Assembly: GCF_902705855.1 (NCBI RefSeq)
Contig: NZ_CACSIJ010000016.1
Coordinates: 141,441 to 205,440, forward strand
Origin: Zhongshania aliphaticivorans
GTDB taxonomy: Bacteria; Pseudomonadota; Gammaproteobacteria; Pseudomonadales; Spongiibacteraceae
Length of the DNA stretch: 64,000 bases
Reading direction: 5' to 3'
Shown: positions 19,043-27,454 of the stretch, one piece after another
How positions within the stretch are numbered: position 1 is the first letter of the stretch
Layout: each line of letters starts with the position of its first letter
Notes under the pieces: model-generated
Seen by the model: the letters and a program-made list of their open reading frames with translations, nothing else
Told to the model about the DNA's origin: nothing
The model's database searches: none
Position numbers and translations under genes: made by a program

Positions 19043-19109
19043 ATCGATTTAACCCAAACAAAAAACACCCATTCTAACAGCCTTGCCAAAGTATTTGGGG
19101 AAGTGAACC

Positions 19110-19372
19110 TGTAGGAGGCCGCGCCCGAGGCCGATTGAATTACGCTCCAATCCAACCCAAAACCATCGCGGTCGGCGCCCGCTCCTACCAAACCGAGTGA
19201 ACTTGTAGGAGGCCGCGCCCGAGGCCGATTGAATTACGCTCCAATCCAACCCAAAACCATCGCGGTCGGCGCCCGCTCCTACCAAACCGAGTGAACCTGT
19301 AGGAGGCCGCTCTGAGGCCGATGAATTACGCTCCAATCCACCCCAAACCCATCGCGGTCGGCGCCCCCTACA
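19110..19372. repeat. REP-like palindrome cluster I (three copies)
   Basis: The copies lie at 19110-19188, 19204-19282 and 19298-19372. Each begins TGTAGGAGGCCGC, passes through GAGGCCGAT and a central AATTACGCTCCAATCC segment, and ends ATCGCGGTCGGCGCCCGCTCCTAC, so the outer arms pair. Copies 1 and 2 with their linker form an almost perfect 94-bp tandem duplication. The arm resembles the known Pseudomonas REP core (GTAGGAGCGGGC). The cluster lies upstream of galE and of the tumE gene. Confidence 0.93.
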
Positions 19373-19430
19373 CACACTGCCTAAAAAGTTTTAATTGAAT
19401 TCTCCCCCGCTTCAAATACTCCAATATTTG

Positions 19431-19461
19431 CCGAATGGTATCATCAGCTGATACCATTCGG
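19431..19461. promoter_or_regulatory. Palindromic operator immediately before tumE
   Basis: CCGAATGGTATCA (19431-19443) and TGATACCATTCGG (19449-19461) form a perfect 13-bp inverted repeat with a 5-nt spacer, ending two bases before the tumE ATG. It is a likely binding site for the toxin-antitoxin complex. It also replaces any Shine-Dalgarno, so the transcript may be leaderless or very short-leadered. Confidence 0.7.
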
Positions 19462-19462
19462 C

Positions 19463-19825
19463 ATGGAGAACGATGGCGGAATAGAAAATCTATTGTTACT
19501 GGATGGATCGATCCTAGATCAAGGTGATGGCTACTGGGTAAAAATTGAAGCTCGGCAGCTTGCGCCAAATCAGGACATTCCGCATGGCATTCGGTATTCA
19601 CTGACGCTCCATAACCGTTATGGAACTAGGTTGATTGGTTACGACAATGCCCATGCGGTGAAACCACCAAAAAAATTTAAGTACGCAGGCCAGAAACTAC
19701 CGTACGACCACAGGCACCGTAGCGCAGTTGATAAAGGGGTGCCCTATTTATTTGAAACCGCCCACCAGATGCTGAAAGATTTTTTCAAAGACGTTGATGA
19801 CGCCATGAAAAGAGAAAAGAAATGA
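19463..19825 (+). CDS. tumE: TumE-family (DUF6516-type) toxin-like protein
   Basis: The 120-residue protein matches the TumE/DUF6516 family, the presumed toxin of a type II toxin-antitoxin pair. Recognisable are ILDQGDGYWVKIEAR, HGIRYSLTLHNRYGTRLIGYDNAH and the HRHRSAVDKG-VPYLFE segment. Its molecular target is not something I can read from sequence. The gene order toxin then antitoxin, with a 4-base overlap, and the palindrome just upstream fit an autoregulated TA operon lying between REP-like clusters. Confidence 0.8.
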   Translation: MENDGGIENLLLLDGSILDQGDGYWVKIEARQLAPNQDIPHGIRYSLTLHNRYGTRLIGYDNAHAVKPPKKFKYAGQKLPYDHRHRSAVDKGVPYLFETAHQMLKDFFKDVDDAMKREKK

Positions 19826-20172
19826 AGACACTCAAAATTGGGATTATGCCCAAAGACAAAATTCGCGAGCGCACGCTGGCTATCGCCAAAGGCGAACTCA
19901 CACCAAAACCCGGCGACCCAAAAGTGTGGTTTACCTCCATGAAATCAATTGCCGAGGTGTTAAGTGACGAAAACAGAGCCCTACTGCATGTTATCGCACA
20001 GACCGAGCCGAATACGATCGCAGATCTTGCGCGGTCAACAGGGCGCAAACCAAACAACCTATCTCGCACCCTAAAGACAATGGCTAACTACGGGATTGTG
20101 GAACTGAAAAAGAAACATAACCGAGTTACTCCTCGCGCGAAGGCGACAGAATTTACCGTGTTAGCCAACTAG
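19822..20172 (+). CDS. tumA: TumA-like winged-helix antitoxin
   Basis: The 116-residue protein has a C-terminal winged helix-turn-helix (about 50-110). NTIADLARSTGRKPNNLSRT is the recognition unit, followed by LKTMANYGIVELKKKHNRVTP, as in the DNA-binding proteins that accompany TumE toxins. Its ATG overlaps the tumE stop codon (ATGA), so the two are translationally coupled. It is the probable repressor acting at the 13-bp palindrome. Confidence 0.8.
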   Translation: MKTLKIGIMPKDKIRERTLAIAKGELTPKPGDPKVWFTSMKSIAEVLSDENRALLHVIAQTEPNTIADLARSTGRKPNNLSRTLKTMANYGIVELKKKHNRVTPRAKATEFTVLAN

Positions 20173-20195
20173 CCTTTAACGTCTGGCGCTGAACC

Positions 20196-20478
20196 TGTAG
20201 GAGGCCGCTGGCCCAGGCCACCTTCTCTTGCGATGAACCCGCAATTCACCTTGGCCGAGGCCGATGAATTACGCATCGATCCAACCCAAAACCCATCGCA
20301 GTCGGCCAAGGTGAATTGCGTAGCAAGAGAGGGCAGCCTGGGCTGGCCCGCTCCTACCAAACAGGTACGCTGTTTCACATCACGAAACGATTACGTGGTC
20401 TTGTAGGAGGCCGCGCCGAGGCCGATGAATTACGCACCAATCCAACCCATACTCATCGCGGTCGGCGCCGCTTCTACA
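20196..20478. repeat. REP-like palindrome cluster II (one long, one short copy)
   Basis: The copy at 20196-20357 is the long form, in which the arms are extended by CTGGCCCAGGCCACCTTCTC and AATTCACCTTGGCC and their complements. The copy at 20402-20478 is the short form. They are joined by a linker with TTTCACATCACGAAACG, which recurs in other clusters. The short copy overlaps the end of fic and provides its stop codon. Confidence 0.92.
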
Positions 20479-22030
20479 CGCTCGGAATTGAAGGCTCTGC
20501 CTTACCTTCCAAGGCAGCTTGAACAAGTAACCCCAAAAATTTCGTGAAAGGCTCTATGTTTTGGTTTGTGCTGGCCTCTTCAAGTGCAGCCATGTAATCG
20601 TTGCGCTTTTCTAGCGGCACAATCGTCCAAGGGTAACCGCCACTGGCAAGCATTGCGTTCATTAAAAAACGCCCCGTGCGGCCATTGCCGTCCATATAGG
20701 GATGAATATAAACAAATATAAAATGCCCTAGCACAACACGCACAGCGGCATTTTCTTCGGCTTGTAGCAATTCAAAAAACGCTGGCATTGTATCGCGCAC
20801 AACCTCTCGGCTTGGAGGCGTGTGCATGGAACGACGGATAAAAACGGGAGCATTCCGATAACCAGCCAGATCAGCGGGCTTGTGAATGCCGGCGGCTACT
20901 CCGGGTGCAAACATTTCGCGATACCATACGCGATGATCGTTATCCACGACCTCTCCCGCATTACGCCCATCGAGTATTTGCTCTATGCTTTTACGCACGG
21001 CTTGATAAGCTTGCCAATAGCCTCGGGCGGCCAAAGCATTTAGCCGCTCTTTATCGTCGGCATTTTGTGTTGGGTTCCAGTCTCCAGCGCGAACGCGGTT
21101 GATCAACTCTGGCGTGACGCGATAGCCCTCAATAGAGAGCGAGTGATAGGCGTCTGTTACATACACATCTTCAACGTGCTTCATGTATGCGGTTTTATCA
21201 ACGGTTAGTGAGGGAGATGCAGGAAAGTGCGCTATCACGGTTTCTCTCATATCCTGCCACATAAGCCGAATACGATTCACAGATGGAGATTGCTCGCGCC
21301 GCGAGAAGCGTAGGCTAGATTGAGATTCAAACGGATCTGATTCTCGCAAGTCATACCCAGCCGCACGCATTGTGCCCAAAATATCGTCGGCAATTTGAGT
21401 ACGACCAATATTTCTAAAGGCACCCGCTAAACGACCTGCAATCGAACTATGTCCTCCCTCTAGCAATTGCCCCAAAACTTCAGATGCATCACTGATCATG
21501 GATAATGCTGCGCGCATATCGGTTGAGTTCTGAGTAAAGCTTTGCTTACTACAGGCAATCAAAGCAGCGGGAAGGCTATACATGCGCAGACCGTTTTTGG
21601 TCGTCACCTGAGCGAGCTCAGGGAGCGCAGCGCGAATATCTAGTAATGACGTGCCGTGAGGTAATTCGGTTACATTATTCCGTGCCTTAGTGGCTCGAAC
21701 TAATAACTGCTTGGGTACAACCATATTCTCGGTATGAAGCGCGATAGATTGCTCAGGTGACAAGCACCAATCGTCGCCTTTTAAATAATTAAGATAAGCT
21801 GCACAAAATTGCCAAAAGGACGCATACCAAGCCGTGCTCTCCCCGCGCGTTTCATCAGGGCGTGCAGGCACATACCAGCCCTTAATAACCTCCTCAAGAA
21901 AGCCATTTTGAACGAGGCGCTCGCGGTGAGTACGCGAGAGATCGGCAGAACGTATGGCAACTGAACCATTTGCCTGAAGGCCGTAAAGGGCATCTAATGC
22001 ATCAGCCAGCTTTTCGGAAGGGGTTGCCAT
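20474..22030 (-). CDS. Fic-domain protein with an AbiEi-like N-terminal domain
   Basis: The 518-residue protein carries the complete catalytic motif HPYMDGNGRTGR (443-454) of Fic enzymes, which usually transfer AMP to target proteins. An inhibitory helix motif, S297-LSI-E301-G, lies N-terminal to the Fic core, so it belongs to the self-inhibited class. Residues about 1-160 look like an AbiEi-type winged-helix antitoxin domain (RERLVQNGFLEEVIKGWYV, then CLSPEQSIALH). The last codons and the TAG stop lie in a REP-like arm (GTGTAGAAGC). Four 24-bp spaced repeats precede the start. A role in phage defence or as an autonomous TA-like unit is inferred. Confidence 0.87.
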   Translation of the reverse strand: MATPSEKLADALDALYGLQANGSVAIRSADLSRTHRERLVQNGFLEEVIKGWYVPARPDETRGESTAWYASFWQFCAAYLNYLKGDDWCLSPEQSIALHTENMVVPKQLLVRATKARNNVTELPHGTSLLDIRAALPELAQVTTKNGLRMYSLPAALIACSKQSFTQNSTDMRAALSMISDASEVLGQLLEGGHSSIAGRLAGAFRNIGRTQIADDILGTMRAAGYDLRESDPFESQSSLRFSRREQSPSVNRIRLMWQDMRETVIAHFPASPSLTVDKTAYMKHVEDVYVTDAYHSLSIEGYRVTPELINRVRAGDWNPTQNADDKERLNALAARGYWQAYQAVRKSIEQILDGRNAGEVVDNDHRVWYREMFAPGVAAGIHKPADLAGYRNAPVFIRRSMHTPPSREVVRDTMPAFFELLQAEENAAVRVVLGHFIFVYIHPYMDGNGRTGRFLMNAMLASGGYPWTIVPLEKRNDYMAALEEASTNQNIEPFTKFLGLLVQAALEGKAEPSIPSV

Positions 22031-22041
22031 AGTGGCTCTTC

Positions 22042-22121
22042 TCGCTTATCGCGCGCACCTATTGCTCGCTTATTGTGTTGTACCATTATTCGCTTATTAT
22101 GTCGAACGATAATTCGCTTAA
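22042..22121. promoter_or_regulatory. Four direct repeats at 24-bp period upstream of fic
   Basis: TCGCTTAT starts at 22042, 22066 and 22090, and TCGCTTAA at 22114, so the spacing is exactly 24 bp each time. Units two and three are similar along their whole length. They fill the 105 bp between the fic start codon and the next REP copy, where its promoter must lie. Binding of the Fic protein's own winged-helix domain is a reasonable guess. Confidence 0.8.
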
Positions 22122-22135
22122 TGACCGATATGCTT

Positions 22136-22652
22136 TGTAGGAGGCCGCTGGCCCAGGCCACCTTCTCTTGCGATGAACCCGCAATTCACCTTGGCCGAGG
22201 CCGATGAATTACACACCAATCCAACCCAAAACCATCGCGGTCGGCCAAGGTGAATTGCGTAGCAAGAGAGGGCAGCCTGGGCTGGCCCGCTCCAATTCGG
22301 TGGTTTTGTATCACATCACAACACAATGGGGTGATCCTGTAGGAGGCCGCTCTGAGGCCGATGGAATTACGCACCAATCCACCACAAAACCCATCGCGGT
22401 CGGCGCCCGCTCCTACACGTGGTGGTACGATGATTTCTGTAGGAGGCCGCTCTGAGGCCGATGGAATTACGCTCCAATCCACCCTAAACCCCATCGCGGT
22501 CGGCGCCCGCTCCACACGTGGTGGTACGATGATTTCTGTAGGAGGCCGCTCTGAGGCCGATCGAATTACGCTCCAATCCAACCCAAACCCCATCGCGGTC
22601 AGCCAAGGTGAATTGCGTAGTAAGAAAGGGCAAGCTGGGCCTGCCCGCTCCT
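22136..22652. repeat. REP-like palindrome cluster III (four copies)
   Basis: The copies are 22136-22293 (long form), 22338-22417 and 22438-22517 (short form), and 22537-22652 (short left arm with long right arm). The last three are joined by the linker ACGTGGTGGTACGATGATTT or a close relative. The hybrid copy indicates recombination between the two forms. Confidence 0.92.
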
Positions 22653-22735
22653 TGCCTGCTTGAGGGGGCATTGCATTACTTTCAAACCAGATCTACAATG
22701 TTATAACAATGTTGTCACAAAAATGGGGCGAAAAG

Positions 22736-22975
22736 ATGCTAACCACGCTGAGAAAAATTGGTAATTCGAGAGGGCTCATCATTCCATCCGCTTTTTTGGA
22801 GCAGCTTCAAATCGAAAACGAGGTGGAGCTGATTTTAGAAGACGGAGTATTACTTTTAAAACCCGTTACCCCGCTAAGACAAGGTTGGTTTGAGGGTTAT
22901 GCTCCCGCTAAAGACGTTGAACCTTTGTCTGATTTGCAAGAACTGGATTCTGAGCAGAAAGACTGGGAATGGTGA
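22736..22975 (+). CDS. mazE: MazE-like AbrB-fold antitoxin
   Basis: The 79-residue protein starts MLTTLRKIGNSRGLIIP, the classic MazE/AbrB swapped-hairpin DNA-binding half, followed by an acidic C-terminal tail (LDSEQKDWEW) of the kind that wraps the toxin. I place the start at 22736 behind GGGGCG; the in-frame ATG at 22709 adds nine residues not seen in the family. Its end overlaps the toxin gene by 7 bases. Confidence 0.88.
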   Translation: MLTTLRKIGNSRGLIIPSAFLEQLQIENEVELILEDGVLLLKPVTPLRQGWFEGYAPAKDVEPLSDLQELDSEQKDWEW

Positions 22976-23277
22976 AGCGTGGTGAAGTTTATTGGGTGGA
23001 ATTAGATCCGACAGTCGGCAGTGAAATTCGAAAGACACGACCTTGCCTGATTATCTCCCCTGATGATATGAACGCCGTTTTACCCCGCGTCATCATCGCC
23101 CCCATTACCACTAAGGGTCAGCCTTTAGGATGTAGACCCGAACTTGTCTTCAATGGAAAGCAAAGCCGTATTTTACTAGACCAGGTTCGTACGGTAGACG
23201 CCAGGAGGCTTAAAAATAAAATGGGCAAAATCGAGCTGGAGCACTGGCACAGCATATTAATTCAGATGCTTTCATGA
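22969..23277 (+). CDS. mazF: MazF/PemK-family endoribonuclease toxin
   Basis: The 102-residue protein opens MVKRGEVYWVELDPTVGSEIRKTRPCLIIS, with the MazF substrate-loop arginine and the KTRP motif. It continues with VIIAPITTKG and LLDQVRTVDARRL, in which the threonine-arginine catalytic pair is present. Such toxins cut mRNA at short specific sequences. It is intact, overlaps mazE, and sits between REP-like clusters III and IV. Confidence 0.92.
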   Translation: MVKRGEVYWVELDPTVGSEIRKTRPCLIISPDDMNAVLPRVIIAPITTKGQPLGCRPELVFNGKQSRILLDQVRTVDARRLKNKMGKIELEHWHSILIQMLS

Positions 23278-23281
23278 GTAT

Positions 23282-23715
23282 CATCGCGGGCGGCCAAGGT
23301 GAATTTTGTAGGAGGCCGCTGGCCCAGGCCACCTTCTCTTGCGATGAAGCCGCAATTCACCTTGGCCGAGGCCGATGAATTACGCTCCAATCCACCCCAA
23401 ACCCCATCGCGGTCGGCGCCCGCTCCCACACCTGGTGATACGATGATTTTTGTAGGAGGCCGCGCCTGAGGCCGATTGAATTACGCTCCAATCCACCCAA
23501 AACCCATCGCGGTCGGCGCCCGCTCCTACACGTGGGGTGATACGATGATTTCTGTAGGAGGCCGCGCCGAGGCCGATGGAATTACGCACCATCCAACCCA
23601 AAACCCATCGCGGTCGGCCAAGGTGAATTGCGTAGCAAGAGAAGGCAGCCTGGGCTGGCCCGCTCCTACCAATTCGGTGAACCTGTAGGAGGCCGCGCCT
23701 GAGGCCGATCGAATT
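23282..23715. repeat. REP-like palindrome cluster IV (three full copies and two partial ones)
   Basis: A right-arm fragment (23282-23304) is followed by copies at 23307-23430 (long left arm, short right arm), 23451-23530 (short) and 23553-23670 (short left, long right). A left half at 23684-23715 stops seven bases short of the manC stop codon. The linkers carry GATACGATGATTT. Confidence 0.92.
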
Positions 23716-23721
23716 CGACCC

Positions 23722-25137
23722 TCACCCCTTGGGAACCCGCCCATACCGATCTTCAAAACGCACTATGTCGTCTTCGCCTAGGTATGAGCCTGACTGAACC
23801 TCAATCAATTCCAAAGGTATTTTACCGGGGTTTTCTAAGGCGTGAACGACGCCAACGGGAATATAGGTGGACTGGTTTTCCGTCAGCATTAATTCTTTAT
23901 CGCCATTCGTGACTTTGGCAATACCCGACACCACTATCCAATGTTCAGCGCGGTGATGATGCATTTGCACCGACAATTTAGCACCCGGCTTTACGGTAAT
24001 ACGCTTAACCTGATACCGCTCGCCATTATCAATAGAATCATAAACACCCCAAGGCCGATAAACGTGACGGTGCTGACTCACCTCGCTACGGTCTTGCGCT
24101 TTTAATGACTCAACAATTTTTTTAACATCTTGAACCTGATCTTTTGCCGCCACCAACACCGCATCATTGGTTTCAACAACCACAACATTATCTAAACCCA
24201 CCGTCGCCACCAAACGGTGTTCAGCGCGGATATAAGAGTTAGACGTATTATGACTCAGCACATCACCGCTGCTGACATTGCCAGATGCATCTTGATCGCC
24301 AATCTCCCACAAAGAAGACCACGCACCCACATCACTCCAACCTGCAGACAACGGCACCACCACGGCCTTATCGGTTTTTTCCATTACCGCGTAATCAATA
24401 GATTCATCTGGGCAAGCCTTAAACGCCTCGGCGTCAATCCGTAAAAAATCGACATCGCGGCTTTTACCCAAATAGGCTTTCTCACAAGCGTCATAAATAT
24501 CAGGGCGAAAGGCTTTTAGCTCTGCCAAATACACATCAGCCGCCACTAAAAACATACCGCTATTCCAATAATAGCCCCCGTCATTTAAATAAGATTGCGC
24601 CGTGTCTGCGCCGGGCTTTTCTACAAACCGAGACACCGCATAAGCGCCATTACCACTCTCAGCGCCGCGCTGAATATAACCATAACCGGTGTGGGCAGAC
24701 TCGGGTACAATCCCAAAGGTGACCACCTTACCCGCTTCAGCTTGCGCCTTTGCGACCTCGACCGCAGTATGAAATGCCGCCACATCGTCAATCACATGAT
24801 CCGCCGCCATCACCAACAGCAATGGCGCAGCACCATCAGAAGAATCCAGCGCATCAAAAGCAGCAAGGGCAATAGCCGGCGCGGTATTACGGCCAACGGG
24901 TTCTAAAATAATAGACGTTAATGCTGCACCGAACTCCTGAGCCTGCTGCGCCACCACAAAACGATGCTCTTCATTGCAAATAACCGACGTGCTAGTGCTT
25001 AAACCCTCAACCCGAGCGAGAGTGGCTTGCAACATGGTGCTGTCGCCAGCAATAGATAAAAACTGCTTGGGGAATAAACCGCGGCTAGACGGCCATAAAC
25101 GGCTGCCACTGCCGCCAGCCATAATTACTGCACGCAT
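23722..25137 (-). CDS. manC: Mannose-1-phosphate guanylyltransferase / mannose-6-phosphate isomerase
   Basis: This bifunctional enzyme makes GDP-mannose and interconverts mannose-6-phosphate and fructose-6-phosphate. The N-terminal nucleotidyltransferase has [15 protein letters not shown] and FVEKPG (about residue 170). The C-terminal cupin isomerase (about 350-471) has [33 protein letters not shown] and [20 protein letters not shown] choose the ATG at 25137 with AAGGA 8 nt upstream over a TTG at 25155. It supplies a sugar donor to the exopolysaccharide genes that follow. Confidence 0.95.
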   Translation of the reverse strand: MRAVIMAGGSGSRLWPSSRGLFPKQFLSIAGDSTMLQATLARVEGLSTSTSVICNEEHRFVVAQQAQEFGAALTSIILEPVGRNTAPAIALAAFDALDSSDGAAPLLLVMAADHVIDDVAAFHTAVEVAKAQAEAGKVVTFGIVPESAHTGYGYIQRGAESGNGAYAVSRFVEKPGADTAQSYLNDGGYYWNSGMFLVAADVYLAELKAFRPDIYDACEKAYLGKSRDVDFLRIDAEAFKACPDESIDYAVMEKTDKAVVVPLSAGWSDVGAWSSLWEIGDQDASGNVSSGDVLSHNTSNSYIRAEHRLVATVGLDNVVVVETNDAVLVAAKDQVQDVKKIVESLKAQDRSEVSQHRHVYRPWGVYDSIDNGERYQVKRITVKPGAKLSVQMHHHRAEHWIVVSGIAKVTNGDKELMLTENQSTYIPVGVVHALENPGKIPLELIEVQSGSYLGEDDIVRFEDRYGRVPKG

Positions 25138-25260
25138 ACTGCGATTCCTTTGCAAAAATAATTAAAACAGCCTGAGGTCGTAAGCAAAAGCAGCCCACTT
25201 AAAGCGCAGCGAATGCCTTGCGTCCGACTTCCGACACCCTGCGTCAGACCTTCTTTTACT

Positions 25261-25495
25261 CTATCGCCAAACTGCCAAAGTATTAATACCCAAGCGCTTT
25301 CTAACAAAATATGCTGTCAGTAAACTTTGCACAGCGAATGCTACAGCCGTACCCGTTGCAGCGCCAACGATACTAAATTGCATGGTTAAATACTAAGTTA
25401 AAATGATCGCTAGGATTCCTGTTATCAACACTACCGCATGCGATCCCTTACCAAGCGTCACAAACGTAGAAATCAGGTTTTGGTAATACACAACA
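25261..25495 (-). pseudogene. C-terminal relic of a Wzx-type polysaccharide flippase
   Basis: Reading the minus strand in one frame from about 25493 gives VYYQNLISTFVTLGKG, then a hydrophobic stretch VVLITGILAIILT, one TAG stop, and QFSIVGAATGTAVAFAVQS followed by LLTAYFVRKRLGI, ending at the stop at 25261. The pattern (membrane helix, GAATGTA, VRKRLGI) is the last two helices of a polysaccharide transporter of the Wzx/MATE-like type. It has no start and an in-frame stop, so it is non-functional. An intact flippase lies at 31167. Confidence 0.65.
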
Positions 25496-26518
25496 TTAAT
25501 TCCAATCTTCTAGGCAATCGCGCTTCCAATCTTGCATAGCGGTTTCTAGTGTAAACAAATACTCATATCCGCTATTTACCAAAACACTAGGCAAGATATT
25601 ATTTGAACGAACTAATTTACGTATGCGTACAGGGCTGAATGGATGACTAATCCCCAGCGGCCTAGCGACTAGATCAATGCAATAGGCCGCTGCCAGCAAC
25701 AAGAAAAACGGCATACTCGGCACGAATCGCTTAACTTTTGCAACCTTACACACCGCAACAACATACTCGGAAATAGAAGGTCCGGGATTCATGGACCCAT
25801 TAAACAATACAACCCCTTTTCCCTGTTCCATCTGTAACTTATGCATCCACCAAATCGCATTACAAAGCTCTTTTACATAAATACCTGCTTTGCGTGTGCC
25901 ACGATTAGCCATATAGAAAAAGTAACCTTTACATACCGCACTCACCAAACGAGTGACGTTTCCCCCTTCGCCAGGGCCAAACACTACTCCAGGCCTAGCA
26001 ATCACTAGGGTACGGATCTCAGCATCCCGCGCCTGCCAAGATTCATGTATCTTTTCAGCAACTAGCTTCGATGAGCCGTATGAAGTTACGGGCACAGGTA
26101 AAGTAGCCTCATCCTTAACGCTTTCACTTATACCATAGGGCGAAATCGATGAAGTGAAAGCAATTCGATTACACTCAACCTTCTCCGCCCAAGCAGTTAC
26201 ATTCTCTGCTCCAAGTAAGTTCGTTTTAAAGTATTCCCAGTCTTCGTGGCCAGGCTCACGATGAACCGCCGCAAAATTAGCTATAAAACTCACAGGTTCA
26301 ACAGGCTTCCATACAATAGCTTCGCACACGTCGCCACGCACAAATTCGATAAGTTCTCCGTGTTCTTCAAGTAGTTGACAGCGAAAGGAAAAGGACTTCT
26401 CCTCGCAAGAGTCCACGTCGTACAAATAAACTTTAGTAAACAATTTTTTGCTCAAGACGTAATCAGCGAAGAAGCATCCAATAAAGCCGGACCCGCCAAA
26501 AATAACTGCACAAGACAT
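25496..26518 (-). CDS. NAD-dependent epimerase/dehydratase (extended SDR)
   Basis: The 340-residue protein has the nucleotide-binding motif FGGSGFIGCFFADYVL at the N-terminus, the catalytic serine region FTSSISPYG and the YGSSK (YxxxK) motif at about 147. A hydrophobic segment near residues 265-285 (FFLLLAAAYCIDLVA) suggests membrane contact, as in some nucleotide-sugar epimerases. The sugar is not predictable. It lies between manC and the glycosyltransferases and probably makes or modifies a precursor of the exported polysaccharide. Confidence 0.85.
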   Translation of the reverse strand: MSCAVIFGGSGFIGCFFADYVLSKKLFTKVYLYDVDSCEEKSFSFRCQLLEEHGELIEFVRGDVCEAIVWKPVEPVSFIANFAAVHREPGHEDWEYFKTNLLGAENVTAWAEKVECNRIAFTSSISPYGISESVKDEATLPVPVTSYGSSKLVAEKIHESWQARDAEIRTLVIARPGVVFGPGEGGNVTRLVSAVCKGYFFYMANRGTRKAGIYVKELCNAIWWMHKLQMEQGKGVVLFNGSMNPGPSISEYVVAVCKVAKVKRFVPSMPFFLLLAAAYCIDLVARPLGISHPFSPVRIRKLVRSNNILPSVLVNSGYEYLFTLETAMQDWKRDCLEDWN

Positions 26519-26536
26519 AAAAAACCCCAGACTAGT

Positions 26537-27454
26537 TTATAGCCATCCTAATATCGAAGAAATTGCCAGTACCACCCGGTCAGTTCGACGGCGGCGCCCA
26601 CGCTTAAGTAAAATCATAGCCAAATGGAATCGCCGGAAGATACCATCAGGCAAATTCCACACTAATAAAAAGTCTTCAGGAAAGACTTTTTTGCTTTCTT
26701 TAAGTACGGAAACGACAGCTATGACCTGCTGAACTTGGTCAGCGTACCAGCCATTTCTTATCAAATTCATACGCTTTCGAATACCTACTAGTGCGGCGCG
26801 CGCACCAGTATCATTTCCACTATGTTGTCGATAACGCATTGTAGGCGTGGGATCAAATAGCCATTTTTTACCCATTACTCTTGATAAAGCGTAAACTAGC
26901 CAATCATGGTAATGAATTCCAGCGAGCCCAGCAGAGTGCTCTCTAATGAAAAACTGTATCTCTCTGGCAAAATCGCCTCGCAATACAAAAGTACACCCTT
27001 GTCCCGCGCCTTCAAAAAGAAAGTCAATATCCGTTTCACTCATGCTCTGGCTAAGTAACTGCTCTTTACCATCAGGCCAAAAGGCAGTCACTGCCGAAGA
27101 ATAGCCATCGCCGTTGAGAGATTTAAGCCTGCCAATTGCCCTCGAAAGTTTATCCGGGCTCCAGTAATCGTCCTGATCAGAAAAAGCTACGTAATCAAAA
27201 AGATCTAAATCGGCATAACTGAGAATACGTATGAAATTTTGTCCTGCACCGCCTGAGGACGAGTCAAATTTTTTAATCTGTACTCGATCATCCTTTACCA
27301 TAGCTTTCAAATCAATTATTGACCCATCCGTAGAGCAATCATCACCAATCAACAATCGAAGGGTAACGCCTTGCTGAGCAAGAACACTGTTTACTTGCTC
27401 CTCCAGCCACGGCCTTCCGTTGTATGTAGCCAGCAGTACCAGTATATCGTTCAC
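26537..27454 (-). CDS. Glycosyltransferase family 2
   Basis: The 305-residue enzyme has a GT-A fold: ILVLLATYNGRPWLEEQVNSV at the start, LLIGDDCSTDGS, and the metal-binding DxD-like FSDQDDYWSPDKL at about residue 95. It resembles rhamnosyltransferase-type GT2 enzymes of O-antigen and capsule loci. Its first codons overlap the end of the upstream GT4 gene by 4 bases, so it is coupled to it. The donor sugar is unknown. Confidence 0.88.
   Translation of the reverse strand: MNDILVLLATYNGRPWLEEQVNSVLAQQGVTLRLLIGDDCSTDGSIIDLKAMVKDDRVQIKKFDSSSGGAGQNFIRILSYADLDLFDYVAFSDQDDYWSPDKLSRAIGRLKSLNGDGYSSAVTAFWPDGKEQLLSQSMSETDIDFLFEGAGQGCTFVLRGDFAREIQFFIREHSAGLAGIHYHDWLVYALSRVMGKKWLFDPTPTMRYRQHSGNDTGARAALVGIRKRMNLIRNGWYADQVQQVIAVVSVLKESKKVFPEDFLLVWNLPDGIFRRFHLAMILLKRGRRRRTDRVVLAISSILGWL

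Noticed and set aside
19049-19375. Open frames through the REP cluster I on the minus strand
   Set aside because: They are built of repeat units (RDGFGLDWSVIQSA and the like); tandem repetition and the absence of a start signal make them artefacts.
22186-22671. 161-codon frame through REP cluster III
   Set aside because: The same repetition artefact; reading of the palindromes gives glycine/arginine-rich repetitive text.
19110-23715. CRISPR array
   Set aside because: The repeats are imperfect palindromes of variable length with recurring linkers, not unique spacers of constant size, and no cas genes are near.
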